From: CAXBCP01 sp038120765
Lineage (GTDB): Bacteria > Pseudomonadota > Alphaproteobacteria > MPNO01 > UBA830
Reading direction: 5' to 3'
NCBI GenBank assembly: GCA_038120765.1
Contig: JAYOMI010000001.1
Location: forward strand, 1 to 64,000
Length of the DNA stretch: 64,000 bases
Part shown: positions 1 to 9,139 of the stretch, piece by piece
Numbering within the stretch: position 1 is the stretch's first letter
How the letters are laid out: each line of letters starts with the position of its first letter
Position numbers and translations under genes: made by a program
The notes under the pieces: generated by a model
What the model was told of the DNA's origin: nothing
Databases searched by the model: none
The model's input: only the letters and a program-made list of their open reading frames with translations

Positions 1-1273
1 GTTCCACGATGTCTTCGCCGTCGGAAATTTCCTCCCAGACGGTTTTGTCGGCGTTGAGCGAATCCCGGCTTTGGTCGACATAGCCGAGTTGCACCGTATC
101 GCCGAGCCGGAGCGAGCCGGAATCGGGCTTCTCGAGACCGGTGATCATCCGGAACAGCGTCGTCTTGCCGGCGCCGTTCGGCCCGATGATCCCGACAATC
201 GCGCCCGGCGGTATTTTGAAATTCAGATTTTCGATCAGCAGACGGTCTTCGAAGCCCTTGTTCAGGCCTTCGGCCTGTATCACGAGATCGCCCAGCCGGG
301 GGCCGGGCGGAATAATGATCTGCGCCGAATCCGGCGTCTTGTCCTTGGCGTCCGCAAGCAATTGCTCGTAGGCGGTGATACGCGCCTGGTTCTTCGCCTG
401 GCGGGCGCGGGGCGAGGCACTGATCCATTCGCGCTCCCGCTCGACCGTGCGCTGGCGGGCCTTTTCCTGCTTTTCTTCCTGGGCAAGCCGCTTCTGCTTC
501 TGTTCAAGCCAGCCGGAATAATTGCCCTCATAGGGAATACCCCGCCCGCGATCGAGCTCGAGAATCCAGCCGGCGACATTGTCGAGGAAATACCGGTCAT
601 GGGTGACGGCTACCACGGTGCCTTCATAATCTTCCAGGTGCCGTTCCAGCCAGCCGACCGATTCCGCGTCCAGATGGTTGGTCGGTTCGTCGAGCAGCAG
701 CAGGTCGGGCTGACGCAGCAGCANNNNNNNNNNCAGCCGGCACAGGGCCACACGGCGGCGCTCGCCGCCCGACAGCTTCGTGACGTCCGCGTTCTTCGGC
801 GGACAGCGGAGCGCATCCATGGCGATCTCGAGTTTTCTCTCCAGGTCCCAGCCACCGACCGCATCGATCTTTTCCTGTAGTTCGCCCTGTTTTTCGATCA
901 GGGCGTTCATCTCGTCGTCATCCATGGGCTCCGCGAATTTGAGGCTGATTTCCTCAAACTCCTTAAGCAGTTCATGGGTCTCGCGCATGCCTTCGAGCAC
1001 GTTGCCATAAACGTCTTTGCCGGGATCCAGCTCGGGCTCCTGCTTGAGAATACCGACCTCCGCCGCCTCGGCCGCCCACGCCTCGCCGTTAAATTCCGTA
1101 TCTTCGCCCGCCATGATTTTCATCAGGGTCGATTTGCCCGCGCCGTTCACGCCCAGCACGCCGATCTTCGCCCCCGGCAGGAAGGCAAGTGTGACGTCCT
1201 TCAGGACTTCGCGGCCACCCGGGAAGGTCTTTGTCAGGTGGCTCATCGTGTAAACGTATTGGTAGGACGCCAT
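1..1273 (-). CDS. ettA: Energy-dependent translational throttle protein EttA (ABC-F), 3' end beyond the window
   Basis: ABC-F ATPase that binds the ribosomal E site and gates entry of the first peptide-bond steps according to ATP/ADP. Reading back from ATG at 1273 the protein begins MASYQYVYTMSHLTK. It shows a first Walker A (GVNGAGKST, about residues 41-49), the signature LSGGERRR, a Walker B LLLLDEPTNHLD, the charged linker between the ATPase domains, and a second Walker A (GPNGAGKTT). About 424 of the usual 555 residues are inside the window. Ten Ns at 724-733 interrupt the signature/Walker B segment, so no open frame spans it in translation. The flanks fit family sequence CRLLLxxPD if the contigs simply overlap by two bases, so the gene is probably intact. 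Family assignment is firm. Confidence 0.95.
   Translation of the reverse strand, partial: MASYQYVYTMSHLTKTFPGGREVLKDVTLAFLPGAKIGVLGVNGAGKSTLMKIMAGEDTEFNGEAWAAEAAEVGILKQEPELDPGKDVYGNVLEGMRETHELLKEFEEISLKFAEPMDDDEMNALIEKQGELQEKIDAVGGWDLERKLEIAMDALRCPPKNADVTKLSGGERRRVALCRLXXXXLLRQPDLLLLDEPTNHLDAESVGWLERHLEDYEGTVVAVTHDRYFLDNVAGWILELDRGRGIPYEGNYSGWLEQKQKRLAQEEKQEKARQRTVEREREWISASPRARQAKNQARITAYEQLLADAKDKTPDSAQIIIPPGPRLGDLVIQAEGLNKGFEDRLLIENLNFKIPPGAIVGIIGPNGAGKTTLFRMITGLEKPDSGSLRLGDTVQLGYVDQSRDSLNADKTVWEEISDGEDIVE
724..733. other. Assembly gap (10 Ns) inside ettA
   Basis: Ten Ns. The left flank ends in ca and the right flank starts with ca; merging these two bases restores the family-typical CRLLLRQPD. 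The Ns are therefore likely a placeholder rather than missing sequence. Confidence 0.9.
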
Positions 1274-1435
1274 GGCGTATCGATCTCCTGTGCGCGAAAA
1301 CGGGCCTTTGTTAGCGCCACTCGGCGCTGTTTTCCAGTCCCGGTATTTGTGGCGGGTTAATAGCAGGGATGGTGCGAATGCCGAAGCAATCTCTGATAGG
1401 ATGAAGACGAATTTCAGGACACACCACCGAATCCG

Positions 1436-3101
1436 ATGCGCAAACCCGATCCGATCACCGTGCAAATACTCCGAAGCCGCGTTTCCAGCCTCATGGAGGA
1501 GATGGATTACCGCTTTTACCGCTCCGGATATTCCACGATCGTCCGCGAATCCCGGGATTTCAGCTGCGTGGTAACGGACCGTGCCGGTCGCCTCGCCGTT
1601 GCACCACCGATGTTCTTTCACGCACCGGTCTATTTTCACCTTATTCGCCGTATTCTTGAAAATTCGCCGTATTCTTGAAATATATGGCGAAGACGGGCTG
1701 TCGGACGGCGATACGCTGGTCTGCAACCACCCTTACGAGGGCAACCTGCCCCATGTGCCCGGCATGGCTTTGGTCACGCCGGTTTTCCATGACGGCCGCC
1801 TCGTCGCTTTTACGGCCAGTATCGCGCACAAGGCGGATATGGGCGGCGCCGTGCCGGGCAGTACCTGGGGTCAGGCAACGGAACTGTTTCAGGAAGGCCT
1901 GCTGCTGCCGCCGGTGAAAGTCTTTCGGGCCGGCAAACCGAATAGCGACCTCCAACGCCTGATCGCATCCAACTCCCGCGCGCCCGAGCTGGTACTCGGC
2001 GACATGAATGCCCAGATCGGCATCACCGGGATCGGACGGGACCGGCTGAAAGACTTATGCCGGACATTCGGTGCGGACGTCTTCACCGGCGCCATGGACG
2101 AGATCATCGCCGCGTCCGACCGTCGGTTCCGCTCGGCGCTCGCCGGTTTGCCGGACGGGGAATTCAGCTCCGAGGGCCTGCTGGATAACGACGGCGTCGA
2201 TCCGGCCCGGCCGGTGAAGCTGCATGTGCGCATCACGGTTTCCGGTGGCGACATCCATATGGATTTCTCCGGGTCGGACCCGCAGACCCGGGGTCCGGCA
2301 AACCTGCGGATCGCAATGGTCGAGGCTTGCGTGTTTTATTGTCTGATCGGGTTTCTGGATGCCGATATCCCCTATAGCGACGCGGCGCGCGAACTGGTCC
2401 GGTTCACGTTCGGCGACCGTACGATCCTCAACCCGGAGCCGCCGGCGCCCTGCTCGTCCTACATGAAGACCTGTCACAAGCTCGTGGATGTGATCCTGCA
2501 AGCGCTCGATCCGTTTCTGCCCGGCCGCGCCGTCGCAAATGCCGGGGGCAGCGGCGGCAGCATCGTCGTCGCCTGGGGAGATGCAGCGCCCGGTCGCAGC
2601 AACCAATACGAAATTTTCGGCTCGGCATACGGCGCGGGCAAGGATAATGACGGTGCAACCGGTGTCAGCACCCACCTCGCGAACCTTTACGGCACACCGC
2701 TTGAAGTGATCGAATCAGAATTCCCCTGCAGGATCACCCGTTATGAACTCCTCCCCGACACCGGCGGTGCAGGCGAATTCCGCGGAGGCCTGGGATACAG
2801 GCGCGATTACGAATTACTGGCGCCGGCGAGCGTGGTCTACCGCGCCGACCGGGCGGAGATCGCCCCCAGCGGACTGGCAGGCGGAGAGAACGGCGCAAAA
2901 AGCCGCTTCCTGCTTTGGCCCGACAGCAGCGATGAGACGCAACTGCCGTCATCTTTCCGCGAGAATTTCAGTGCCGGCACCCGTTTCAGCCTCCAGACGG
3001 CCGGTAGCGGCGGATATGGAGACCCCGCAGCGCGTTCGCCCGATGCGCATGCCAGGGATACGGCGGAAGGTTATGTTCGTCGCGCCGCAAAAATGGCATA
3101 A
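1436..3101 (+). pseudogene. Hydantoinase B / N-methylhydantoinase-type beta subunit, frameshifted by a 19-bp tandem duplication
   Basis: HyuB-family proteins form half of ATP-dependent hydantoinases or oxoprolinases that open cyclic amides. The ATG at 1436 opens 80 residues (MRKPDPITVQILRSRVSSLM...) that stop at 1678. The rest of the family sequence (NHPYEGNLPHVPGMALV, later LPDTGGAGEFRGGLGYRRDYE) continues in the next frame to 3101. The break falls exactly on two perfect 19-bp copies, 1643-1661 and 1662-1680. Removing one copy joins the frames as HLIRRILEIYGEDGLSDGD and gives about 548 residues, normal for HyuB. No HyuA partner is nearby. It is either a very recent loss of function or a short-repeat assembly error. 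Confidence 0.9.
1643..1680 (+). repeat. Perfect 19-bp tandem duplication
   Basis: Two identical adjacent 19-bp units, 1643-1661 and 1662-1680, beginning attcgccg and ending cttgaaa. Nineteen is one more than a multiple of three, so the duplication shifts the hydantoinase B frame by +1. Confidence 0.97.
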
Positions 3102-3140
3102 TGCCCGCCACAACAATTCTCGGAACGAGGGGGAATACTC

Positions 3141-3785
3141 ATGAAGATCGAACTTTATTACGCACCGATCACCTGTGCGATGGCGCCCTATATCGCCCTG
3201 ACAGAAGCCGGCGCCGAATTCGACGTCCACGCACTCAATTTCCGGGCCAACGAGCACATGTCGCCTGAATACCGGAAGATAAACCCCAAACATAAAGTGC
3301 CGATGCTGGTGGTCGATGGCCAGAAGATGACCGAGAACGTGGCGATCCATCTATGGATTTCGCGCACCTTTCCGGACGCCAACCTCATCCCTTCAGACCC
3401 CTGGGATCAGGCGCAGGCGGTTTCGCTGCTGTCCTGGTGCTCGGGCGGCATCCACCCGTATCTCAGCCGGATCAACAATCCGGCGAAAGTCTGCGACACC
3501 GAGGGGTCCGCGGACAGCGTGATCGAGAACGCAACCGTCGCGCTGGAGGAAAATTTCGCCATTGCGAATGACATGCTGAACGGCCGCGATTATCTCCTCG
3601 GCGACTTCACATCGCCCGATGCCCATTTCTTCTGGTGTACGCGGCGCGCCACGCAGTTCAAACTCGATATGTCCGCCTTCCCCAACGTGATGGCGCATTT
3701 CGAGCGGATGCAGACCCGCCCGAGCGTACAGAAGCTGCTCGCTTTCGAGAAGGAAACGATCGAGGGATTCAAGCGGGCGGCCTGA
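3141..3785 (+). CDS. Glutathione S-transferase family protein
   Basis: Cytosolic GST-fold protein of 214 residues. The N-terminal thioredoxin-like domain is recognisable (MKIELYYAPITCAMAPYIAL, then KHKVPMLVVDGQKMTENVAI with the cis-Pro VPML and the glutathione-contacting region TENVAI). The all-helical C-terminal domain carries the N-capping-type segment DYLLGDFTSPDAHFFW. The start is chosen at 3141 because GAACGAGGGGG lies just upstream. It begins 39 bases after the broken hydantoinase gene, so it may have been in the same transcript. Its 3' end overlaps the convergent YedE-like gene by 17 bases. The substrate cannot be told from sequence. Confidence 0.9.
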   Translation: MKIELYYAPITCAMAPYIALTEAGAEFDVHALNFRANEHMSPEYRKINPKHKVPMLVVDGQKMTENVAIHLWISRTFPDANLIPSDPWDQAQAVSLLSWCSGGIHPYLSRINNPAKVCDTEGSADSVIENATVALEENFAIANDMLNGRDYLLGDFTSPDAHFFWCTRRATQFKLDMSAFPNVMAHFERMQTRPSVQKLLAFEKETIEGFKRAA

Positions 3786-4212
3786 AACCCCGGTCACCGC
3801 GAAGAAGGGTGAAAACCCGGAAAAGCCCCATGCCGGCAAGCATCGCCGCGAAAAAAATCAGGACATCCTGCAGCCCGGTCGCGATTGCGGCGATCGCCGG
3901 CCCGGGGCAGAACCCGACAAGCCCCCAGCCGATTCCGAACATCACGGCCCCGGCGACCAGCGGCGTATCGATGTGCCGCGCCGTCGGAATCCGGAATTTG
4001 GTTTCCGTCAGCGGTGCGTCAAGCCGTTTGGCAAGCGCATAGCCCGGCACGGCTGCGATCAGGGCACCCAGCATCACAAGACCGAGCGTCGGATCCCAGT
4101 TGCCGGCGAAATCCAGGAAACCCAGTACCTTGGCCGGGTTTATCATGCCGGATATCGACACCCCGGCGCCTAACAGCAGGCCGATCGCAAGCGCGCCGAA
4201 GATCCGGATCAT
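3769..4212 (-). CDS. YeeE/YedE-type sulfur transport protein, second half (DUF6691-like)
   Basis: Membrane protein of 147 residues with about four hydrophobic helices. It begins MIRIFGALAIGLLLGAGVSI, contains the family motif GMINPAKVLGFLDFAGNWDP, and has a second half GIGWGLVGFCPGPAIAA whose Cys lies in the conserved GFCPGP turn. In this family (thiosulfate transporter TsuA and relatives) conserved cysteines in short membrane loops are thought to pass thiosulfate or sulfide across the membrane. It starts 3 bases after the stop of its partner, so the two halves are co-translated. Convergent overlap with the GST gene is 17 bases. Confidence 0.85.
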   Translation of the reverse strand: MIRIFGALAIGLLLGAGVSISGMINPAKVLGFLDFAGNWDPTLGLVMLGALIAAVPGYALAKRLDAPLTETKFRIPTARHIDTPLVAGAVMFGIGWGLVGFCPGPAIAAIATGLQDVLIFFAAMLAGMGLFRVFTLLRGDRGFRPPA

Positions 4213-4215
4213 CGC

Positions 4216-4641
4216 TTATTCCCCGATAACATGGCGGACGGCATAGACGGTAATCGCCGCAGAGGCGAAGAAAACCAACGTGGCTACGATCGAGCGGCGT
4301 GACAGGCGGGCAAGACCGCAGACACCGTGTCCGCTGGTACATCCATTGCCGAGCCGCGTGCCAAAGCCGACAAGCAGGCCGGCGACGATCAGCATGGGCC
4401 ACGATGCGGAAACGGAAATATCGGATAGGCTCGCGCCGAGCGACGTCAGCAGCAGTGGGGCGATAACAATTCCGGCGATCAGCGCGAGCCGGAAGGATAT
4501 CTCTTCGCCTGCGCCGCCGAACAATCCCCCCAGTATCCCGCTGATCCCGAGGATCCGGCCGTAGACCAGAACGAACAGCGACGCGGCGGCGCCGATCAGC
4601 AACCCGCCTCCCAGACCGGCGAACGGCGTAAAATTCTCCAA
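4216..4641 (-). CDS. YeeE/YedE family membrane protein, first half
   Basis: Integral membrane protein of about 141 residues. It has several hydrophobic helices and the diagnostic GFGTRLGNGCTSGHGVCGL, whose two cysteines lie in the GCTSGHGVCG signature of YeeE/YedE sulfur-compound transporters. An upstream ATG at 4668 exists, but a clear GGAGG lies 7 bases before a TTG at 4641, inside that extension. TTG is therefore preferred and gives LENFTPFAGLGGGLLIGAA as the N-terminus. It forms a two-gene unit with the downstream DUF6691-like half. The cargo (thiosulfate, sulfide or sulfite) is inferred only from the family. Confidence 0.85.
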   Translation of the reverse strand: MENFTPFAGLGGGLLIGAAASLFVLVYGRILGISGILGGLFGGAGEEISFRLALIAGIVIAPLLLTSLGASLSDISVSASWPMLIVAGLLVGFGTRLGNGCTSGHGVCGLARLSRRSIVATLVFFASAAITVYAVRHVIGE

Positions 4642-4754
4642 CGGCTTTCCTCCAGATAGTTGGCGCAAGGTACCACGGACCCAAGGGTCGCCGATTGCTC
4701 TGAATTAACTTCCCCGCCTGCCGTGTCCTGCCGGAAACATGCTGAAAGCAGCCG

Positions 4755-5618
4755 CTATTCGATGCCCATGGTCCGTTTCTCGATCGCCAAAAGCCCGTCC
4801 AGATCGCAGGTCTGGCGTGCCTGCCGCATCGCCGCTACCGCCCCGCCTTTGCCGAGAAACGGATCGATTTCGCCATTGAGCAGGCATTCGTAGGATTGCC
4901 TGAAGGCTTTATACATGGCTGCGAAAGCAGACCCCGATGACGCGGCAAGCCTGAAGCCGAGCGCCGCCAGATCGGTCTGCGACAGCTCGAAATCGACAAA
5001 CCCGTCCTCGGGCGCAAAGATCATCAGGGGCGCCGGCAATCGCTCCCCGAGGATCCGCATTTCTTCGGCCGACCGGGTATGGATGAACAACATGTCCGCC
5101 CCCGCTTCATGCATCGCCTCAGCCCGGCGGATCGCATCGTCCATCCCGGTGAGACGCAGGGCGTTCGTCCGGCCGATGATCAGCAGGTCGGGGTCCGTCC
5201 GCGCGGCGACGGCTTCCTCTATTTTCCGGGCCATAAGGTCGGGCTCGATCAGATGTTCGACGCCGATATGGTGGTGCACGCGCCGCGGCAACAGCTGGTC
5301 CTCGATCTCGATGGCATCGAAGCCGGCCGCCTCGGTCAAGGCGATGGTGCGGTGCATATGGACGGGATCGCCCCAGCCGCCGCCGGCATCCAGGATAACC
5401 GGCACCTTGCACGCCGTCCGCATATCGACCGCAACAGACGCCATTTCGGGCAGCGTAATATTTGCCTCGGTAATACAATTGAGCAAGCCGAGGGAGCCGC
5501 CGCTCATATAGACGGCTTTAAACCCCACTTCCGCCGCGGTGCGCGCCATCAAGGGGTTGAGCGCGCAGGGCGCAACGACAAGTTCATCGCCGGCGATGAG
5601 TTGTTTCAGGCGTTCCAT
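4755..5618 (-). CDS. Isocitrate lyase / PEP mutase superfamily protein lacking the catalytic Cys motif
   Basis: TIM-barrel protein of 287 residues related to methylisocitrate lyase and PEP mutase. It shows VYMSGGSLGLLN, the metal-binding region LDAGGGWGDPVHMHRT and IEIEDQLLPRRVHHHIGVEH, and IIGRTNALR. True isocitrate or methylisocitrate lyases carry K-[KR]-C-G-H in the flexible loop; here the corresponding stretch reads PRRVHHH, so the general-acid cysteine is absent. A C-C lyase on another 2-oxo or 2-hydroxy acid, such as an oxaloacetate decarboxylase-like reaction, is possible. The start at 5618 is set by GGGAGGAAAAT directly upstream. It lies downstream of a TctC-like gene whose terminator falls between them. 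Confidence 0.85.
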   Translation of the reverse strand: MERLKQLIAGDELVVAPCALNPLMARTAAEVGFKAVYMSGGSLGLLNCITEANITLPEMASVAVDMRTACKVPVILDAGGGWGDPVHMHRTIALTEAAGFDAIEIEDQLLPRRVHHHIGVEHLIEPDLMARKIEEAVAARTDPDLLIIGRTNALRLTGMDDAIRRAEAMHEAGADMLFIHTRSAEEMRILGERLPAPLMIFAPEDGFVDFELSQTDLAALGFRLAASSGSAFAAMYKAFRQSYECLLNGEIDPFLGKGGAVAAMRQARQTCDLDGLLAIEKRTMGIE

Positions 5619-5664
5619 ATTTTCCTCCCGGTTTTTCCGCATTTCTGTTCCTGCTGACAAAACG

Positions 5665-5691
5665 AAAAACGGCGGCCCTTAACGGGCCGCC
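5665..5691 (-). terminator. Rho-independent terminator after the TctC-like gene
   Basis: Perfect 8-bp stem 5671-5678 / 5684-5691 (ggcggccc with gggccgcc) and a 5-base loop. Read on the minus strand it is followed by GTTTTTCGTTTTG. It lies 25 bases beyond the stop at 5716. Confidence 0.85.
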
Positions 5692-5715
5692 ATTCTCCAT
5701 TTGCGATGAAAAGGA

Positions 5716-6762
5716 CTATTGCCGCCCCATCATTTCCTTCACCTCGGACAGCACCGGTGCCGGCGTTGCATAAAGGGCTTTCAGCGATGCCAGAACGGCC
5801 GAGTGATCTTCCGGCTCAATCCCGATTCCGATCTTCGCGGCTTCTGCCAGCAGGGCCGGATCTTTCGTCGCCGCGAGAAACGCCTTTCTCACCGCTTCGA
5901 CCCGGTTATCGGGCACGCCCGGCGGCAATGCGAAGGGACGCGCGATCGCCGACTGGCTGAAGAAGAAATCGGCAACCGTGCGCTCCTTGTCGGATTTCAG
6001 CGTCGAATAGAAATGCGTCGCATCCTTGAAGTACGGATTCTTCGTCTTGCCGAACTGGACGATCGGCCGGAACTGCCCGCTTTCGATCTGGGACCGGAAC
6101 GACGAATTCAGGGTCGACACCGACATCGCGCAGGCCGCCGTCACTTCCCGGCTCTCCAGCGCCTTGCCGACGCCTTTTATGCCCCGGTATCCCAGAACGA
6201 TCTTCACGTTTGCGCCCGACATCGACTGGAGAACGCGCGCATGCATGTTGCCGTAGGACCCTTTAGACGTTGCGCCGAAGGCCACCGGCTCCTTCGCCTT
6301 GGCAAGGTCGTCAAGCGACCGGATATCCGTTTCGTGTCAGGCAACGCAGCTATGGGTATCGACATACATGTCGCCGATCCAGTTGAACTTCAGCGAATCG
6401 TACTTCGCGTTTTCCCGCCCGAGCAACGGCTCGACGGCCGCCGGAATCGAAAACACGCCAATATGGGTACCGTCCTTGGGAGCCACGTTATATGTGTAGT
6501 TCGCGACCTTGAGACTGCCGCCACCGGGCATGTTCGTGACGATAACACTTGGATTGCCCGGAATATGCTTGCCGAGATGGTTCGCAAGAACCCGGGTGTA
6601 GGTGTCATAGCCGCCACCCGGCGAATAACCGACGACGAATTTTACCTGTTTTCCCGCATAGAAATCGGCAACTTCGTCAGCGATCGCCGGCGCACCGAAT
6701 GCGATCGTTGCGATCGAAGACAGCGCAAAAACGCGTGTGAGCATCGTGTATCTGTAGGTCAT
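5716..6762 (-). pseudogene. TctC/Bug-type tricarboxylate transporter binding protein with an in-frame TGA
   Basis: Periplasmic solute-binding protein of the tripartite tricarboxylate transporter or orphan Bug type. It has a signal peptide (MLTRVFALSSIATIAFGAPA), then VVGYSPGGGYDTYTRVLANH and NMPGGGSLKVANY, all typical of the family. The ATG at 6762 follows GGAGGAAAG. The frame reads CVA, then TGA at 6339-6337, then HETDIRSLDDLAK and on in the same frame to 5716. Relatives carry Trp at about this position, so a single TGG-to-TGA change would explain the stop. Other genes here use TGA as stop, so readthrough as Trp is unlikely. No TctA/TctB membrane genes are adjacent. Either a nonsense-mutated gene or a base-call error. 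Confidence 0.9.
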
Positions 6763-6999
6763 TCTTTCCTCCGCTTTGCCGATGTGAAATCGATTCTTGA
6801 TAGCGAACGCTGTTGTTCAGCGTGTGTCATCATTGATGAAAACATCACGCCGCACAAACTGCCGGCGGCCCGGATTTCTGCCCGGTCGAGCCTTGCCGCC
6901 CCCGGCAATTCGACGTAATTTCGATCCAATTAATTAGAAACCGAACGAATTCCAGCCGGGCCGGAACAGAGCGTCGGCAGGACACGGGGGTAAGGGAAT

Positions 7000-7773
7000 A
7001 TGGTCACCAATCCACTCAGCATCGAAGACAAGGTCATCATCGTCACTGGCGGCGGCAAGGGTATCGGCCGGGTTTACTGCCAGGAATTCGCCAAGGCCGG
7101 CGCGAAGATGGTCGTTGCCGACATCGACCACGACGCGAACGAAGATACGGTCGCCGCAATCCGCGGCGCGGGCGGCGACGCGATTACCGCGACGACGGAT
7201 GTTTCCGATGACGCGCAAACCGTCGAAATGGCCCGCAAAGCGGTTGATGCGTTCGGGCGTATCGACGGGCTGGTCAATAACGCATCCCTGATGAGCGTTC
7301 TCGAACGCCGTGACTGGAAGGAAATTCCCAACGAAGAATGGGACCGCGTCATGGACGTAAACCTGCGCGGTGTATTTTCCTGCTGCAAGGCGGTGTTCCC
7401 GCAGATGAAAGCCCAGGGCGGCGGAAAGATCGTCAACATCTCGTCCGGCCGGTTCTGGAACGGGACACCGAACCGCCTCCACTATTCGACGTCGAAGGCA
7501 GGTGTTATCGGTCTGACGCGCTCGCTCGCGCGCGAAGTCGGGATCGACAATATCAACGTCAACGCCATCACACCGGGCTTTACGCTGTCCGATACCCAGA
7601 TATCCTCGTCGGGCGAATATGCGAAGAACAACGCACCACCGTCGGATCGGTGCATCCAGCGCCACCAGTATCCGGAAGACCTCGCCGGCGCCGTCATGTT
7701 CCTCTTATCGGCCGGCAGCGATTTCATTTCCGGCCAGACCCTGAATGTCGATGGCGGCCAGTTCATGCACTGA
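7000..7773 (+). CDS. Short-chain dehydrogenase/reductase (SDR)
   Basis: NAD(P)-dependent oxidoreductase of 257 residues. It has the classical SDR Rossmann motif TGGGKGIG near residue 16, the acidic residue at the end of strand 2 (VVADID) that suggests NAD preference, NNAS, and the catalytic Ser and YxxxK (NISSGRFWNGTPNRLHYSTSK). PGFTLSDTQ and the C-terminal NVDGGQ fit the family. It starts after GGGGTAAGGGAAT. It is divergent from the broken TctC-like gene and followed in the same direction by ytoQ-like and cupin genes, so the three may form one transcript ending at the terminator near 9000. The substrate is unknown; small hydroxy acids or sugars are typical. Confidence 0.93.
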   Translation: MVTNPLSIEDKVIIVTGGGKGIGRVYCQEFAKAGAKMVVADIDHDANEDTVAAIRGAGGDAITATTDVSDDAQTVEMARKAVDAFGRIDGLVNNASLMSVLERRDWKEIPNEEWDRVMDVNLRGVFSCCKAVFPQMKAQGGGKIVNISSGRFWNGTPNRLHYSTSKAGVIGLTRSLAREVGIDNINVNAITPGFTLSDTQISSSGEYAKNNAPPSDRCIQRHQYPEDLAGAVMFLLSAGSDFISGQTLNVDGGQFMH

Positions 7774-7960
7774 ACGGACGATGGGCGTGTCGATACCCTC
7801 ACGATCATCCTGACAGAGGCGGAAACGGCTCGTCCCCGTCTGCCGCTTTGCGGCCCGGGGAAGGAAGTGATAAAAGGCATCAAGATCAAATCCGGCCAGG
7901 GGACGCTCGGGGAAACTTATTTCCGTGCATCCAGCGGCCGCCGAAACCGGGAAGTACTCA

Positions 7961-8419
7961 ATGGCTCAAAATATCTGGTCCGTCTATCTGTCGGGTGAAA
8001 TTCATTCCGACTGGCGCGAACGCATCCGGGACGGGGTCGCGAAGGCCGACCTGCCGGTAGAGTTGTACAGCCCCGTGACGTATCATGAATCGAGCGACGA
8101 TTGCGGCGTAGAAATTCTCGGGGCGGAAGGCAACGATTTCTGGAAGGATCACAAGGGCGCGAAGTTGAATGCCATCCGCACACGCACGCTGATCGAACAA
8201 TCGGATATCGTAGTCGTGCGGTTTGGCGAAAAATACAAGCAATGGAACGCGGCGTTCGATGCCGGTTTCGCGGCGGCGCTTGGCAAGCCGATGATCACGA
8301 TGCATTCCGAAGACCACACCCACGCCCTGAAAGAGGTCGATGCCGCAGCCCTTGCTGTGACGGAGACCCCCGAACAGGTGGTGCGAATTCTCAACTATGT
8401 TATCGAAGGAAATCTGTAA
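7961..8419 (+). CDS. YtoQ family protein
   Basis: Protein of 152 residues recognised by the conserved start WSVYLSGEIHSDWRERI, LYSPVTYHESSDDCGVEILG and the Rossmann-like FDAGFAAALGKPMITMHSE. YtoQ proteins resemble nucleoside 2-deoxyribosyltransferase-like folds, but no reaction is established. The ATG at 7961 is preferred over an upstream in-frame ATG at 7925 because family members begin at this position and GGGAAG lies 7 bases before it. The stop is followed two bases later by the cupin ATG, so the pair is translationally linked. The 187 bases before it hold no recognisable gene. Confidence 0.85.
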   Translation: MAQNIWSVYLSGEIHSDWRERIRDGVAKADLPVELYSPVTYHESSDDCGVEILGAEGNDFWKDHKGAKLNAIRTRTLIEQSDIVVVRFGEKYKQWNAAFDAGFAAALGKPMITMHSEDHTHALKEVDAAALAVTETPEQVVRILNYVIEGNL

Positions 8420-8421
8420 AA

Positions 8422-8958
8422 ATGGACGTAAGAAGAATTGTCACGGGACATGATGCGGACGGTAAAGCCATTGTCGTCTCGGACGGCCCCACCCCGAACG
8501 TACTGAGACCGGATAACCGCCCGGGCGTTGAAATCCATAATCTGTGGGTGCTCGATGAATCCCCGGCGAAGGTGCATGGACCGGAAGAATCCGTCGATCG
8601 CAAGATCGGTCTGCTGCCGCCGAAAAATGGCTCCGTTTTCCGCGTCATCAAGTTCCCGCCGGAAAAGGACTGGATCGATAACGTCGACCGCGAAGCCGCC
8701 AAAAGCAGCTTTGCCTCTATCGGCGCCGAAGGGGCTTCCGATCAGGGAGAGCCGCCGCACCCGTTGATGCACAAGACCGAAACCGTCGATTACGCCATAT
8801 GCCTCCAGGGCGAGATATACCTCGTACTCGACGATTCAGAAGTGCTGATGAAGGCGGGCGATACCTGCGTCCAGCGCGGCACCAACCATGCCTGGTCGAA
8901 CCGCAGCAATGAGGACTGCCACATGATGTTTGCGCTGGTCGACGGCACCTTCGACTGA
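8422..8958 (+). CDS. Cupin domain protein
   Basis: Single-cupin protein of 178 residues. The barrel shows HKTETVDYAICLQGEIYLVL (cupin motif 1, His and Glu positions) and AGDTCVQRGTNHAWSNRS (motif 2 with the metal-ligand His). Such proteins bind a divalent metal and can be dioxygenases, isomerases or sensors. It begins 2 bases after the ytoQ-like stop and is followed by a strong terminator, so it closes the SDR-ytoQ-cupin unit. No substrate can be assigned. Confidence 0.88.
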   Translation: MDVRRIVTGHDADGKAIVVSDGPTPNVLRPDNRPGVEIHNLWVLDESPAKVHGPEESVDRKIGLLPPKNGSVFRVIKFPPEKDWIDNVDREAAKSSFASIGAEGASDQGEPPHPLMHKTETVDYAICLQGEIYLVLDDSEVLMKAGDTCVQRGTNHAWSNRSNEDCHMMFALVDGTFD

Positions 8959-8981
8959 CGAAGACGCATTTTTCCGCCGCG

Positions 8982-9008
8982 AAAGGCCGCCCCACGGGCG
9001 GCCTTTTT
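8982..9008 (+). terminator. Rho-independent terminator after the cupin gene
   Basis: Perfect 11-bp stem 8982-8992 / 8996-9006 (aaaggccgccc with gggcggccttt), 3-base loop, and a T run to 9008. It starts 24 bases after the stop. Confidence 0.95.
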
Positions 9009-9054
9009 CGTGTCTGCTTGACCCTGGGAATTCGCGAACAGGGGCCTGGAAAGC

Positions 9055-9086
9055 AAGGCGGGCGACGCAGATGCGCCGCCCGCCTT
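9055..9086 (-). terminator. Possible terminator downstream of the ompA-like gene
   Basis: 10-bp inverted repeat 9055-9064 / 9077-9086 (aaggcgggcg with cgcccgcctt) around a 12-base loop, 54 bases beyond the ompA-like stop. The following T stretch on the minus strand is weak, so termination is only plausible. Confidence 0.45.
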
Positions 9087-9139
9087 ATTACCTGATATCA
9101 ATCGGGCCGGACTGACGTTCAATCCGCCGGTGCGGCCGA

